Assembly (NCBI RefSeq): GCF_900101045.1
Contig: NZ_FNFN01000006.1
Coordinates: 496,001-560,000 of the forward strand
Source of the DNA: Nocardioides sp. YR527
GTDB lineage: Bacteria > Actinomycetota > Actinomycetes > Propionibacteriales > Nocardioidaceae
Length of the DNA stretch: 64,000 bases
Direction of reading: 5' to 3'
The notes beneath the pieces are model-generated. The model was not told the DNA's origin. It did not search any database and saw only the letters and a list, made by a program, of their open reading frames with translations. A program made the translations under genes and the position numbers. Every line of letters begins with the position of its first letter. Positions within the stretch are counted from its first letter, which is position 1. Below are positions 49,739 through 57,000 of this stretch, piece by piece.

Positions 49739-50616
49739 TTGGCAGATCCCTTCTTGGTCTGGTTGGTGCGCGTGGTGTGCGCGGCGATCCAGATGGCGAA
49801 GGCCACCAGGACGCCGAGCCCGACCACCCAAGCGACGATACCTTCGGTCACCGGGCCGAGCGCGCCGTTGTTGAAGCCGCCGTAGTCGGGCTGCTCCCTC
49901 ATCGACTCGACATAGGCGATGACGGCCTTCTTCTCCTCCGGGCTGATGTTGCCGTCGGAGAAGGTGTCCATCGACTGCGGACCGGTCAGCATCGCCTGGT
50001 AGATGTGCCTCGGGTCGGTGTCGAGGATGCTCGGAGCCTCGCCGCCGCGCGGCATCGCGCCGCCGGCGCCGGTGAAGTTGTGGCAGGCGGTGCAGTTGGT
50101 CAGGAAGATCTGGCCACCGAGAGCGACCGCCTCCTCCCGCTCCTCCTCGGAGGCGAAGGTGTCCGGGTCGTACTGCTCCCGGTCGGGGACGGCCGGGCCG
50201 GGGCCGAGGCTGGCGACGTACGCGGCCAAGGCGTCGATCTCGTCCTGGTTGAAGCTGGGGTCCTTGACCTCGACCTGGGCGCCGGGCTGGGCCATCGGCA
50301 TCCGGCCGGTGCCGACCTGGAAGTCGACGGAGGCGGCACCGACACCGATCAGGGAGGGGCCGTAGAGCTTCCCGTTCTGGGTGGTGATGCCCTCACCGTT
50401 GGAGCCGTGGCAGGTGGAGCAGTTGATCATGAAGAGCTCTTTGCCCTCGGCGACGAGAGCAGCGTTGTCCTTCTCCTGCTCGGCCTGGGAGGCCGGGGCG
50501 AGCGCGGCGTACGCGCCGCCGGTGCTCAACAGGGCGACCAGGAGCACGGCGGCACCGGCCAACGGGCGGCGACGGTGCCGCGACAGTCGACCGACGGAGC
50601 GGTTCAGTAGACGCAC
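49735..50616 (-). CDS. qcrC: Diheme cytochrome c subunit of the bc1 complex
   Basis: 293 aa. An N-terminal signal or anchor is followed by two c-type heme sites, CSTCH (Cys66, Cys69, His70) and CTACH (Cys174, Cys177, His178), and a C-terminal membrane anchor (ALGPVTEGIVAWVVGLGVLVAFAIWI-type segment near 265-285). In actinobacteria this subunit replaces soluble cytochrome c and passes electrons straight to CtaC, consistent with the bc1-aa3 supercomplex. It lies 13 bp after ctaE. Confidence 0.96.
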   Translation of the reverse strand: MRLLNRSVGRLSRHRRRPLAGAAVLLVALLSTGGAYAALAPASQAEQEKDNAALVAEGKELFMINCSTCHGSNGEGITTQNGKLYGPSLIGVGAASVDFQVGTGRMPMAQPGAQVEVKDPSFNQDEIDALAAYVASLGPGPAVPDREQYDPDTFASEEEREEAVALGGQIFLTNCTACHNFTGAGGAMPRGGEAPSILDTDPRHIYQAMLTGPQSMDTFSDGNISPEEKKAVIAYVESMREQPDYGGFNNGALGPVTEGIVAWVVGLGVLVAFAIWIAAHTTRTNQTKKGSAK

Positions 50617-50629
50617 ATTCAGTCCTTGG

Positions 50630-51295
50630 TCACTTGAGGAGGTAGATGGTCGCGAACAGGCCGATCCACACCACGTCGACGAAGTGCCAGTAGTAGGACA
50701 CGACGATCGCCGAGACGGCCTGCTCGTGGGTGAAGCGCTTGGCGACGTAGGTCCGGCCGAGCACGAAGAGGAAGGCGATCAGGCCGCCGGTGACGTGCAG
50801 ACCGTGGAAGCCCGTCGTCAGGTAGAAGACCGAGCCGTAGGGGTCGTCGGGGCCGGTGATGCCGCTGTTGAGGGCGATGCCCTCCTGCACCAGGGCCGCG
50901 TACTCGGTCGCCTGACCGGCGATGAAGACCGCGCCCATGAGGTAGGTGAGGATGAACCACTCACGCAGGCCCCACAGACGGACCGCGAACAGGGAGCCCT
51001 TACGTCCGACCTGGCCGCGCTCGGCGGCGAAGACGCCGAACTGGCAGGTGAACGACGACAGCACGAGGATGGTCGTGTTGACCGCCGCGAACGGGATGTT
51101 GAGCCCGTCGGTGTTGGCTTGCCACTGCTCGGGGCTGACCGCGCGGATCGTGAAGTAGGCCGCGAACAGCGCCGCGAAGAACATCAGCTCGCTGGAGAGC
51201 CAGATGATCGTCCCCACGCTGACCATGCTCGGACGGTCGTGATGCCCGTGCAGGCGGGCTGTTGGAAGAGTCGATACTGTCGCCACGCCCGCCAT
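50630..51295 (-). CDS. ctaE: Cytochrome c oxidase subunit III
   Basis: 221 aa from ATG 51295 with AGGAC upstream; the open frame further upstream to 51427 is not coding-like. Five membrane segments; signature stretches SSELMFFAALFAAYFTIR, FYLTTGFHGLHVTGGL and SYYWHFVDVVWIGLFATIYLL. It leads the ctaE-qcrC-qcrA-qcrB operon, the standard actinobacterial order, while ctaC, ctaD and ctaF are 11 kb away on the other strand. Confidence 0.96.
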   Translation of the reverse strand: MAGVATVSTLPTARLHGHHDRPSMVSVGTIIWLSSELMFFAALFAAYFTIRAVSPEQWQANTDGLNIPFAAVNTTILVLSSFTCQFGVFAAERGQVGRKGSLFAVRLWGLREWFILTYLMGAVFIAGQATEYAALVQEGIALNSGITGPDDPYGSVFYLTTGFHGLHVTGGLIAFLFVLGRTYVAKRFTHEQAVSAIVVSYYWHFVDVVWIGLFATIYLLK

Positions 51296-51421
51296 TATGT
51301 CCTGCCCCTTTCCCAGAGTCTTCTTGGGACCCTGTGTGTCGTGTTTCAGGGTGCTGCTACACCTTGAGACACCGCTCAGGTTCTGGGTGTGACATGTGGC
51401 CGCGGGGCATGGTGTTGGCGC

Positions 51422-51427
51422 TAGCAT
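51422..51427 (+). promoter_or_regulatory. -10 element for the leaderless receiver-like gene and trpD
   Basis: TAGCAT ends 6 nt before GTG 51434 with no Shine-Dalgarno. Confidence 0.55.
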
Positions 51428-51433
51428 CGGGGT

Positions 51434-51844
51434 GTGACCGACACCACCTCGAATTCACTGAAGATCCTCGTCTACAGCGACGACGTCGACGTACGCAAGC
51501 AGGTGATCCTCGCTCTGGGGCGCCGCCCCCATCCCTCCCTCCCGGAGGTGGAGTACGTCGAGGTGGCCACCGAGCCGGCCGTGCGCGCGCAGCTCGATGC
51601 CGGCGGCCTGGCGCTGGCGGTGCTCGACGGCGAGGCGGCTCCGGCCGGCGGGCTGGGGATCGCGAAGGCGGTCAAGGACGAGGTGCGCGACGCTCCGCCG
51701 ATCGTGGTGCTCATCGGTCGTCCTCAGGACGCGTGGCTCGGCACCTGGTCGCGTGCGGAAGCCACCGTGCCGCACCCGCTCGACCCGTTCGAGCTGGCCC
51801 GGACGGTCGTGGGGCTGTTGCGGCCCGTTAACGTTGGCGCATGA
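51434..51844 (+). CDS. Degenerate receiver-domain protein
   Basis: 136 aa, a lone receiver-like fold: LKILVYSDDVDVRKQV gives the acidic pair, ALAVLDGEAAPAGGLGI the possible phospho-Asp, and VPHPLDPFELARTVVGLL the last helix. The conserved Lys of receivers is replaced (HPLDP where KP is usual), and no output domain is present, so it may not be phosphorylated. It overlaps trpD by 4 bp. The role is unknown; a similar small gene precedes trpD in related actinobacteria, as I recall. Confidence 0.75.
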   Translation: MTDTTSNSLKILVYSDDVDVRKQVILALGRRPHPSLPEVEYVEVATEPAVRAQLDAGGLALAVLDGEAAPAGGLGIAKAVKDEVRDAPPIVVLIGRPQDAWLGTWSRAEATVPHPLDPFELARTVVGLLRPVNVGA

Positions 51845-52878
51845 CGTCCGCGCCCAACTCCTGGCCCGAGGTCCTCACCACGCTGGTCGCGGGACAGTCA
51901 CTGTCCGCGCATCAGGCCGCATGGGCGATGGAGGAGATCCTCTCGGGAGAAGCGACGCCCGCGCAGATCGCCGCCTTCGCGGTCGCGCTGCGCGCCAAGG
52001 GTGAGACCGTCGACGAGCTCGCCGGGGTCGCCGACGGGATGCTGGCCAAGGCCAACCCGATCTTCGTGCCCGGGCGAGTGCTCGACATCGTCGGCACCGG
52101 TGGTGACCGGTCCTTCTCGGTCAACATCTCCACGATGTCGGCGATCGTCGCGGCCGGTGCCGGGGCCAAGATCGTCAAGCACGGCAACCGCTCCGCCTCC
52201 TCCAAGTCGGGATCGGCCGACGTGCTCGAGGCGCTCGGCATCCGGCTCGACCTCGACGTCTCCCGCGTCGGTGAGGTCGCCGAGGAGGCCGGGATCACCT
52301 TCCTGTTCGCCGCCGCCTTCCACCCCGCGATGCGTCACGCCGCCGCCGCGCGGCGCGAGATCGGCATCGCCACCGTCTTCAACCTGCTCGGTCCGCTGAC
52401 CAACCCGGCACGCCCCGCCTCCTCCGCGATCGGCTGCGCGGATACTGCCGCGGCCCCCGTGATGGCCGGTGTCTTCGCCCGCCGCGGTGTCGATGCCTGG
52501 GTCTTCCGCGGCGACGACGGCCTCGACGAGCTCACCACCACCACGACCTCGCACGTGTGGATGGTCTCGCAGGGAGTCGTGACCGAGGCGAGCGTCGAGC
52601 CCCTCGACCACGGCATCGGCCGCTCCACCGCCGAAGACCTGCGCGGCGACGACGCGGCCTACAACGCCTCTGTCGTCCGCCGTCTGCTCGCCGGGGAGAA
52701 GGGGGCCGTACGCGACGCGGTGGTGCTCAACGCCGGCGCTGCCCTCGCGGTCCACGACGCCGGCTCCGGCAGTGTCGACGAGCGGCTTTCCGGGGGCATC
52801 GCCCGTGCTGCGGAGTCGATCGACTCCGGTGCGGCTCAGGGTGTGCTCGACCGGTGGGTCGCGGCTACTTCTCGCTGA
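51841..52878 (+). CDS. trpD: Anthranilate phosphoribosyltransferase
   Basis: 345 aa. It joins anthranilate to PRPP in tryptophan synthesis. Motifs: the PRPP loop DIVGTGGDRSFSVNIST, KHGNRSASSKSGSADVLEALG, and FLFAAAFHPAMRHAAAARREIG with the FNLLGPLTNPA block. ATG 51841 overlaps the upstream gene. Other trp genes are not in the window. It ends in a long hairpin shared with the facing Lrp gene. Confidence 0.96.
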   Translation: MTSAPNSWPEVLTTLVAGQSLSAHQAAWAMEEILSGEATPAQIAAFAVALRAKGETVDELAGVADGMLAKANPIFVPGRVLDIVGTGGDRSFSVNISTMSAIVAAGAGAKIVKHGNRSASSKSGSADVLEALGIRLDLDVSRVGEVAEEAGITFLFAAAFHPAMRHAAAARREIGIATVFNLLGPLTNPARPASSAIGCADTAAAPVMAGVFARRGVDAWVFRGDDGLDELTTTTTSHVWMVSQGVVTEASVEPLDHGIGRSTAEDLRGDDAAYNASVVRRLLAGEKGAVRDAVVLNAGAALAVHDAGSGSVDERLSGGIARAAESIDSGAAQGVLDRWVAATSR

Positions 52879-52893
52879 TGTAGAGGATTGCGC

Positions 52894-52964
52894 GCCGAGT
52901 CGGCGCAACCGCACGCCTCGCTCGCTTCGCTTCGCTCCAAGGCGTGCAGTTGCGCCGACTCGGC
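52894..52964. repeat. 25-bp stem hairpin between trpD and the Lrp gene
   Basis: Bases 52894-52918 pair with 52940-52964 at 24 of 25 positions, with a 21-nt loop made of CGCTTCGCT-like repeats. The arm begins GCCGAGTCGGC, the same 11-bp core found at 4561-4656. It lies between convergent genes and is probably a bidirectional terminator. Confidence 0.85.
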
Positions 52965-52987
52965 TACACCCCGACGGGCTGCGCCCG

Positions 52988-53266
52988 TTAGTCCAGGCCG
53001 ATGGAGAAGGCGGCTTCGAGGTCGACCTGGGAGTAGGTGCGGAAGGCGATGTGGGTCTCGGTCTCGAGCACACCGGGGACCTTGTTGACCTTGTCGGCGA
53101 CGACGTTGGCCACCTCCTCGTGGGCACGGACGCGCACCAGGGCGATCAGGTCGATCTGGCCGGTGACGGAGTAGACCTCGCTGACGCCGTCGATGGCGGC
53201 CACGGCCTCGGCCACCTCGGGGATCTGGGAGACCTCGGCATTGATGAAGACGATCGCTGTGATCAC
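52988..53266 (-). CDS. Lrp/AsnC ligand-binding (RAM) domain protein
   Basis: 92 aa from GTG 53266, fixed by TAACGT placed 7 nt upstream. The whole protein is a single RAM domain (ITAIVFINAEVSQIPEVAEAVAAIDGVSEVYSVTGQIDLIALV) without the DNA-binding half. Stand-alone RAM proteins may bind amino acids and pair with full Lrp regulators. The position facing trpD is also seen in related actinobacteria, as I recall. Function unknown. Confidence 0.85.
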   Translation of the reverse strand: MITAIVFINAEVSQIPEVAEAVAAIDGVSEVYSVTGQIDLIALVRVRAHEEVANVVADKVNKVPGVLETETHIAFRTYSQVDLEAAFSIGLD

Positions 53267-53273
53267 GCAGGTC

Positions 53274-53279
53274 ACGTTA
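53274..53279 (-). promoter_or_regulatory. -10 element for the leaderless Lrp-type gene
   Basis: TAACGT on the minus strand ends 7 nt before GTG 53266. Confidence 0.55.
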
Positions 53280-53289
53280 GCCGATCCGC

Positions 53290-55044
53290 CTAGAGCGCTG
53301 CTGCCCGACGGCCCGCACCGCCGATCGGGCAGGTCCACTCGCCCTCGATGTGGGCGAGGCGTACGCCTGGGGACTCGAGCCAGCGCAGCACCAGCTCGGT
53401 CTCCTCGGCGCTCGCGGCCGGCACCGGACCCGGGGCGGCCAGGACCGTCTCGGCGCTGAGCTGGAGGTCGGCGACGTAGGCGTGGGCGTTGGCCTCTCGC
53501 GGGATCACCCCGGCCCCGGCGAGGCGCCCGTGCCGGACCACGTGGACCGCCCAGCGGCCGTCGTCCTCACGCCGGATCGCGGTGAGGTCGGGCAGCCGGG
53601 TCAGGGCGGTGAGCCGCTGGGTGCGCGCGGCGGCGCGCAGGTAGGAGGTCAGCCGGTCGCGGTGGACGGCCGCCTCCTCGAACCTCTCCTGCTCGGCCAG
53701 GCCGGTGAGCCGCTCGGTGACGGTCTCGACCACCTCGTCGGGCCGGTGGAGCAGCGACTCGCGGACGCGGGCGACCAGGGTCGCGTACGTCTCCGCGGGG
53801 ACGCTCTGGTCGCACGGGCTCAGGCAGCGGTGGAGCTCGGCGAGGACGCACGGGGTCTTGCGCGGCAGCAGCGGGAGCCGGTCGGCGCACTGCCGGATCG
53901 GGAAGGTGTCGTGCAGCGCCTGGATGGCCTTCTCGGCGACCTTCTTGGAGCCGAACGGGCCGAGATAGTCGGCCTCGTCGTCGAGCACCTGCTTGACCAG
54001 CGACAGCCTGGGCCACGGCTCCTGGGTGAGCTTGACGAAGTGCATCTTCTCCGGGCGTCGCGAACGGCGGTTGTAGGGCGGCTTGTGCTCGGCGATGAGC
54101 CGCAGCTCGCGCACACCCGCCTCCAGCGCCGTCGCGCACTCGATGCCCTGCACGGTCGCGGCCAGCCCGACCATCTCACCCATCCGGGAGCGGGTCTCGG
54201 AGGCGGTGAAGTAGGTGCGTACGCGAGTGCGGAGGTCCTTGGAGGTGCCGATGTAGAGCGCCCGGCCCTTGTCGTCCTTGAACAGGTAGACGCCGGGGGC
54301 GTGGGGCAGGTCCTCGGCCAGATGGCGCTTCTTGCGCTGGGCGGTGGTGACCTTGGCCGAGAAGACCGAGAGGTCCTCGAGGGTCTGCACGCCGATGTTG
54401 CCGAGCCGCTCCATCATCCCGTGGAGGACGTCGACGGTCGCGCGCGCGTCGGAGAGGGCGCGGTGGTTGGGGGTCGTGGGGGAACCGAAGACCCGGGCCA
54501 GCGAGCCGAGCTTGTGGTTGGGCGCCTCGTCGCGGGTGACCACCCGGCGGGCGATCTTCACCGTGTCGAGCACCTCGAAGCGCGGCCAGGGCCGCTCCTG
54601 CTCGGCGGCGAAGTGCTTGAGGAAGCCGACGTCGAAGGGGGCGTTGTGGGCGACCAGCACACAGCCCTCGGCGAACTCGAGGAACGCCGGGAGCACCGAC
54701 TCGATGGTGGGGGAGGAGGCGACCATGGAGTTGGTGATCCCGGTCAGCAGGGCGATCGAGGGCGGGATGCCGGTGTGGGGATTGACCAGCGTCTGGAACT
54801 CGCCCAGCACCTCACCGCCACGCACCTTCACCGCGCCGATCTCGGTGATCATGCCGCCGTTGTCCGGGCTGTTGCCGGTGGTCTCCAGGTCGACCACGCA
54901 GAAGGTCAGGTCGCGCAGCGGCCTGCCGAGCTCGTCGAATCCCCGTTGGGCCTCCCAGGCGCCGGCCTGCTCACGCTGGCGGCGCGCGACGGCCCGGGCT
55001 CGCATCTCCTTGCGCGCTTCCTTCACCGCCGCCGTACTGCTCAT
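53290..55044 (-). CDS. DEDD 3'-5' exonuclease fused to a GIY-YIG (UvrC-like) nuclease
   Basis: 584 aa. The N-terminal DnaQ-like exonuclease (about 45-215) has motif I VVDLETTG (Asp52, Glu54), HNAPFDVGFL and HRALSDARATVDVL. The GIY-YIG domain (about 243-325) reads APGVYLFKDDKGRALYIGTSKDLRTRV. Then comes a UvrC-like region with RCADRLPLL, CLSPC and a UvrB-binding-like coiled segment (TGLAEQERFEEAAVHRDRL). The C-terminal RNase H part of UvrC is lacking. It is probably a DNA-repair nuclease, as in the mycobacterial homologue next to trpD. TAATGT 6 nt before the ATG marks a leaderless start. Confidence 0.92.
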   Translation of the reverse strand: MSSTAAVKEARKEMRARAVARRQREQAGAWEAQRGFDELGRPLRDLTFCVVDLETTGNSPDNGGMITEIGAVKVRGGEVLGEFQTLVNPHTGIPPSIALLTGITNSMVASSPTIESVLPAFLEFAEGCVLVAHNAPFDVGFLKHFAAEQERPWPRFEVLDTVKIARRVVTRDEAPNHKLGSLARVFGSPTTPNHRALSDARATVDVLHGMMERLGNIGVQTLEDLSVFSAKVTTAQRKKRHLAEDLPHAPGVYLFKDDKGRALYIGTSKDLRTRVRTYFTASETRSRMGEMVGLAATVQGIECATALEAGVRELRLIAEHKPPYNRRSRRPEKMHFVKLTQEPWPRLSLVKQVLDDEADYLGPFGSKKVAEKAIQALHDTFPIRQCADRLPLLPRKTPCVLAELHRCLSPCDQSVPAETYATLVARVRESLLHRPDEVVETVTERLTGLAEQERFEEAAVHRDRLTSYLRAAARTQRLTALTRLPDLTAIRREDDGRWAVHVVRHGRLAGAGVIPREANAHAYVADLQLSAETVLAAPGPVPAASAEETELVLRWLESPGVRLAHIEGEWTCPIGGAGRRAAAL

Positions 55045-55050
55045 GCGAAC

Positions 55051-55056
55051 ACATTA
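55051..55056 (-). promoter_or_regulatory. -10 element for the leaderless DEDD/GIY-YIG gene
   Basis: TAATGT on the minus strand ends 6 nt before ATG 55044. Confidence 0.6.
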
Positions 55057-55122
55057 GCGAGTGCCACCGACAGTCCGTCGCCACTAGGGTGCGCACGAGG
55101 GAGTGGCCACCTGACATGGGAG

Positions 55123-57000
55123 GTGTGGGTCATCGCGGCGAGAAACGGCGGCAACGACGGGTCCTCGGGAGGGAACGAGGACCGTCCCTGGGCGCGCTGG
55201 TTCGCCCGCTCGGGCTCGTTGCAGGTCGAGCCGGCCGAGGCCGGCGAGCAGGCCAGGACCCTGCTGAGCGAGGACGGGCACGCGGCGGCGCTGCGGTTCA
55301 ACGAACGGGTGCTCGACACCCTGACGGGCGATCTGGCAGGCCTGGTCGAGTACGTCACCGTACTCGACGGCGCCAAGGCCGAGGAGGTCCTCAACACCCA
55401 GAAGCTGATCGACAACGCCTTCGCCCGGGTCTCGGCCCAAGGTGTCGACCGGTTCGTCGCCTGGCTCGCTGAGTTGCGTACGCAGGGCCATCCGGCGATC
55501 GCGGTCCAGGCGCTGCATGCCTATGGCAGGCTCGCGGACGGCGACCTGGCCGCCGTGGCGACCTCGCTGGAGTCCGCCGCGGACCGGGTGATCCTGATCG
55601 CGGCCGCCGCGCTGCACCGCCCACCCGAGGACGCGGCCCGGCTCGCGATCGAGACCGAGCACGACGCCTCCATCGCCCACGCCGTGATCCACGACGTGCT
55701 CCGGCAGCGGACCGTCCCCGACATCGCCCGGTTCCTGCGGGCGCTGCACCTGCTCGGAGCGCCCGACCTGGTCAACGACACCGTGAAGCAGTTCGCGGCC
55801 CCGTCCAGCGGTCGCTCGAACCTCGACAAGGCCCTGCTGTACGTCGCGCTGGACGCCAGCCCGAGACTGCGTGAGATCGCGCTGGACCTGCTCTGGCGCA
55901 CCCTCGGCGCGGTCGGTGACCTCGGCCGGGCGCCCGGTCCCGCCCAGCAGCAGGATCTCGTCGCGGCGTTCTGGGAGCTGTGCCCGGGCGGCCGCGTGCT
56001 CGAGGACTGGTTCAGGCTGCGCCTCGACGGCAGCGAGAACGCCGAGGAGGCGCGTGAGCACGTGGTGCTCCTGTTGCGCGGGAGCCGGGGTCCGGGCCGC
56101 GACAGCCTCCTGGCGGCCTTGGCCGGCGACGCGACCCCGACGAACCTCAAACGCATCTGCGAGACCCTCATGGAGGAGGGCGACGAGGCCCAGGCGGCGA
56201 TGCTCGTCCGCGCGCTCGCGCACAGCGGCCACATCGAGCGGCTCGGCGACTTCCTCGACCGGTGGTCGTGGGCGCAGCCGTCCGCCGACACCGCGCGCAG
56301 GCTGCTCCACTGGGTGCTCACTCCGGAGGGCGAGGACCGCGAGCCGACGGCGTCCGCCGTCGTGGAGGGCATCGCCGCCTACCTCGCCGACGGCCATGGC
56401 AGGACGCTGGGCGAGGACCTTCGGCGGCAGGCCGCGACCCTGGTCCGGCTCCGCCCGGCCGAGGAGATCGTGGGTCTGCTCGGGCACGTACCCGCCCGGG
56501 TCGGCAGGCGCGGCCGGTCGGCCGTCGCCGCCGACGTCGGCTGGAGGCTGGCCGAGGACCTGCTCGTCTACCCGGCGCCGACCGAGGAGACGTACGTCGC
56601 CTGGTACGCCGAGTGCCTCGCCGCCCTCGAGTCGGCCGGTTTCACCGACGCGGTGCGTACCTCGTGGCATCACCTCGCGGACGAGGCGATCAACCGCCGT
56701 GGCGCCGGTCCGACGATCGCCGAGACCGCCCACCAGCTCCTGCGCAAGGAGCTCACCGACACGGCCGACCGGCTGCTGATCCGCTATCTCGACCAGGCGC
56801 AGAGCGTCACGCCCACCGACATCGTCGGCATCACCACGCGGCTGCGTCTGCACCGCTACCCGGAGGCGAGCCGCGCCGCGGTGCTGCGTCGTTCGGTGGG
56901 GCGGTGGCAGGACCGGGCCCGGGTCGATGCCGTCGTCGAGACCCTCATCGCCGCCGGCCAGGAGGAAGAGGCCGAGTGGGTCAGGGCCGGGTCGACGTGA
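55123..57000 (+). CDS. Large helical protein of unknown function
   Basis: 625 aa from GTG 55123; the frame is open far upstream (to 53350) only because it lies antisense to a GC-rich gene. I do not recognise it. There is no signal peptide or membrane segment. The body is a run of amphipathic helices rich in Ala, Leu and Arg, with repeating helix pairs that look like an alpha-solenoid (HEAT/ARM-like). The N-terminal 25 residues are Gly/Asn/Ser-rich. A TAGGGT at 55085-55090 could start the RNA near 55097. Its 3' end overlaps the convergent permease gene by 20 bp. Confidence 0.75.
   Translation: MWVIAARNGGNDGSSGGNEDRPWARWFARSGSLQVEPAEAGEQARTLLSEDGHAAALRFNERVLDTLTGDLAGLVEYVTVLDGAKAEEVLNTQKLIDNAFARVSAQGVDRFVAWLAELRTQGHPAIAVQALHAYGRLADGDLAAVATSLESAADRVILIAAAALHRPPEDAARLAIETEHDASIAHAVIHDVLRQRTVPDIARFLRALHLLGAPDLVNDTVKQFAAPSSGRSNLDKALLYVALDASPRLREIALDLLWRTLGAVGDLGRAPGPAQQQDLVAAFWELCPGGRVLEDWFRLRLDGSENAEEAREHVVLLLRGSRGPGRDSLLAALAGDATPTNLKRICETLMEEGDEAQAAMLVRALAHSGHIERLGDFLDRWSWAQPSADTARRLLHWVLTPEGEDREPTASAVVEGIAAYLADGHGRTLGEDLRRQAATLVRLRPAEEIVGLLGHVPARVGRRGRSAVAADVGWRLAEDLLVYPAPTEETYVAWYAECLAALESAGFTDAVRTSWHHLADEAINRRGAGPTIAETAHQLLRKELTDTADRLLIRYLDQAQSVTPTDIVGITTRLRLHRYPEASRAAVLRRSVGRWQDRARVDAVVETLIAAGQEEEAEWVRAGST

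Noticed and set aside
53350..55122. 1216-residue frame that would extend the helical protein by about 590 residues
   Set aside because: The extension lies wholly antisense to the DEDD/GIY-YIG gene and has the shadow-frame composition. The GTG at 55123 is preferred.
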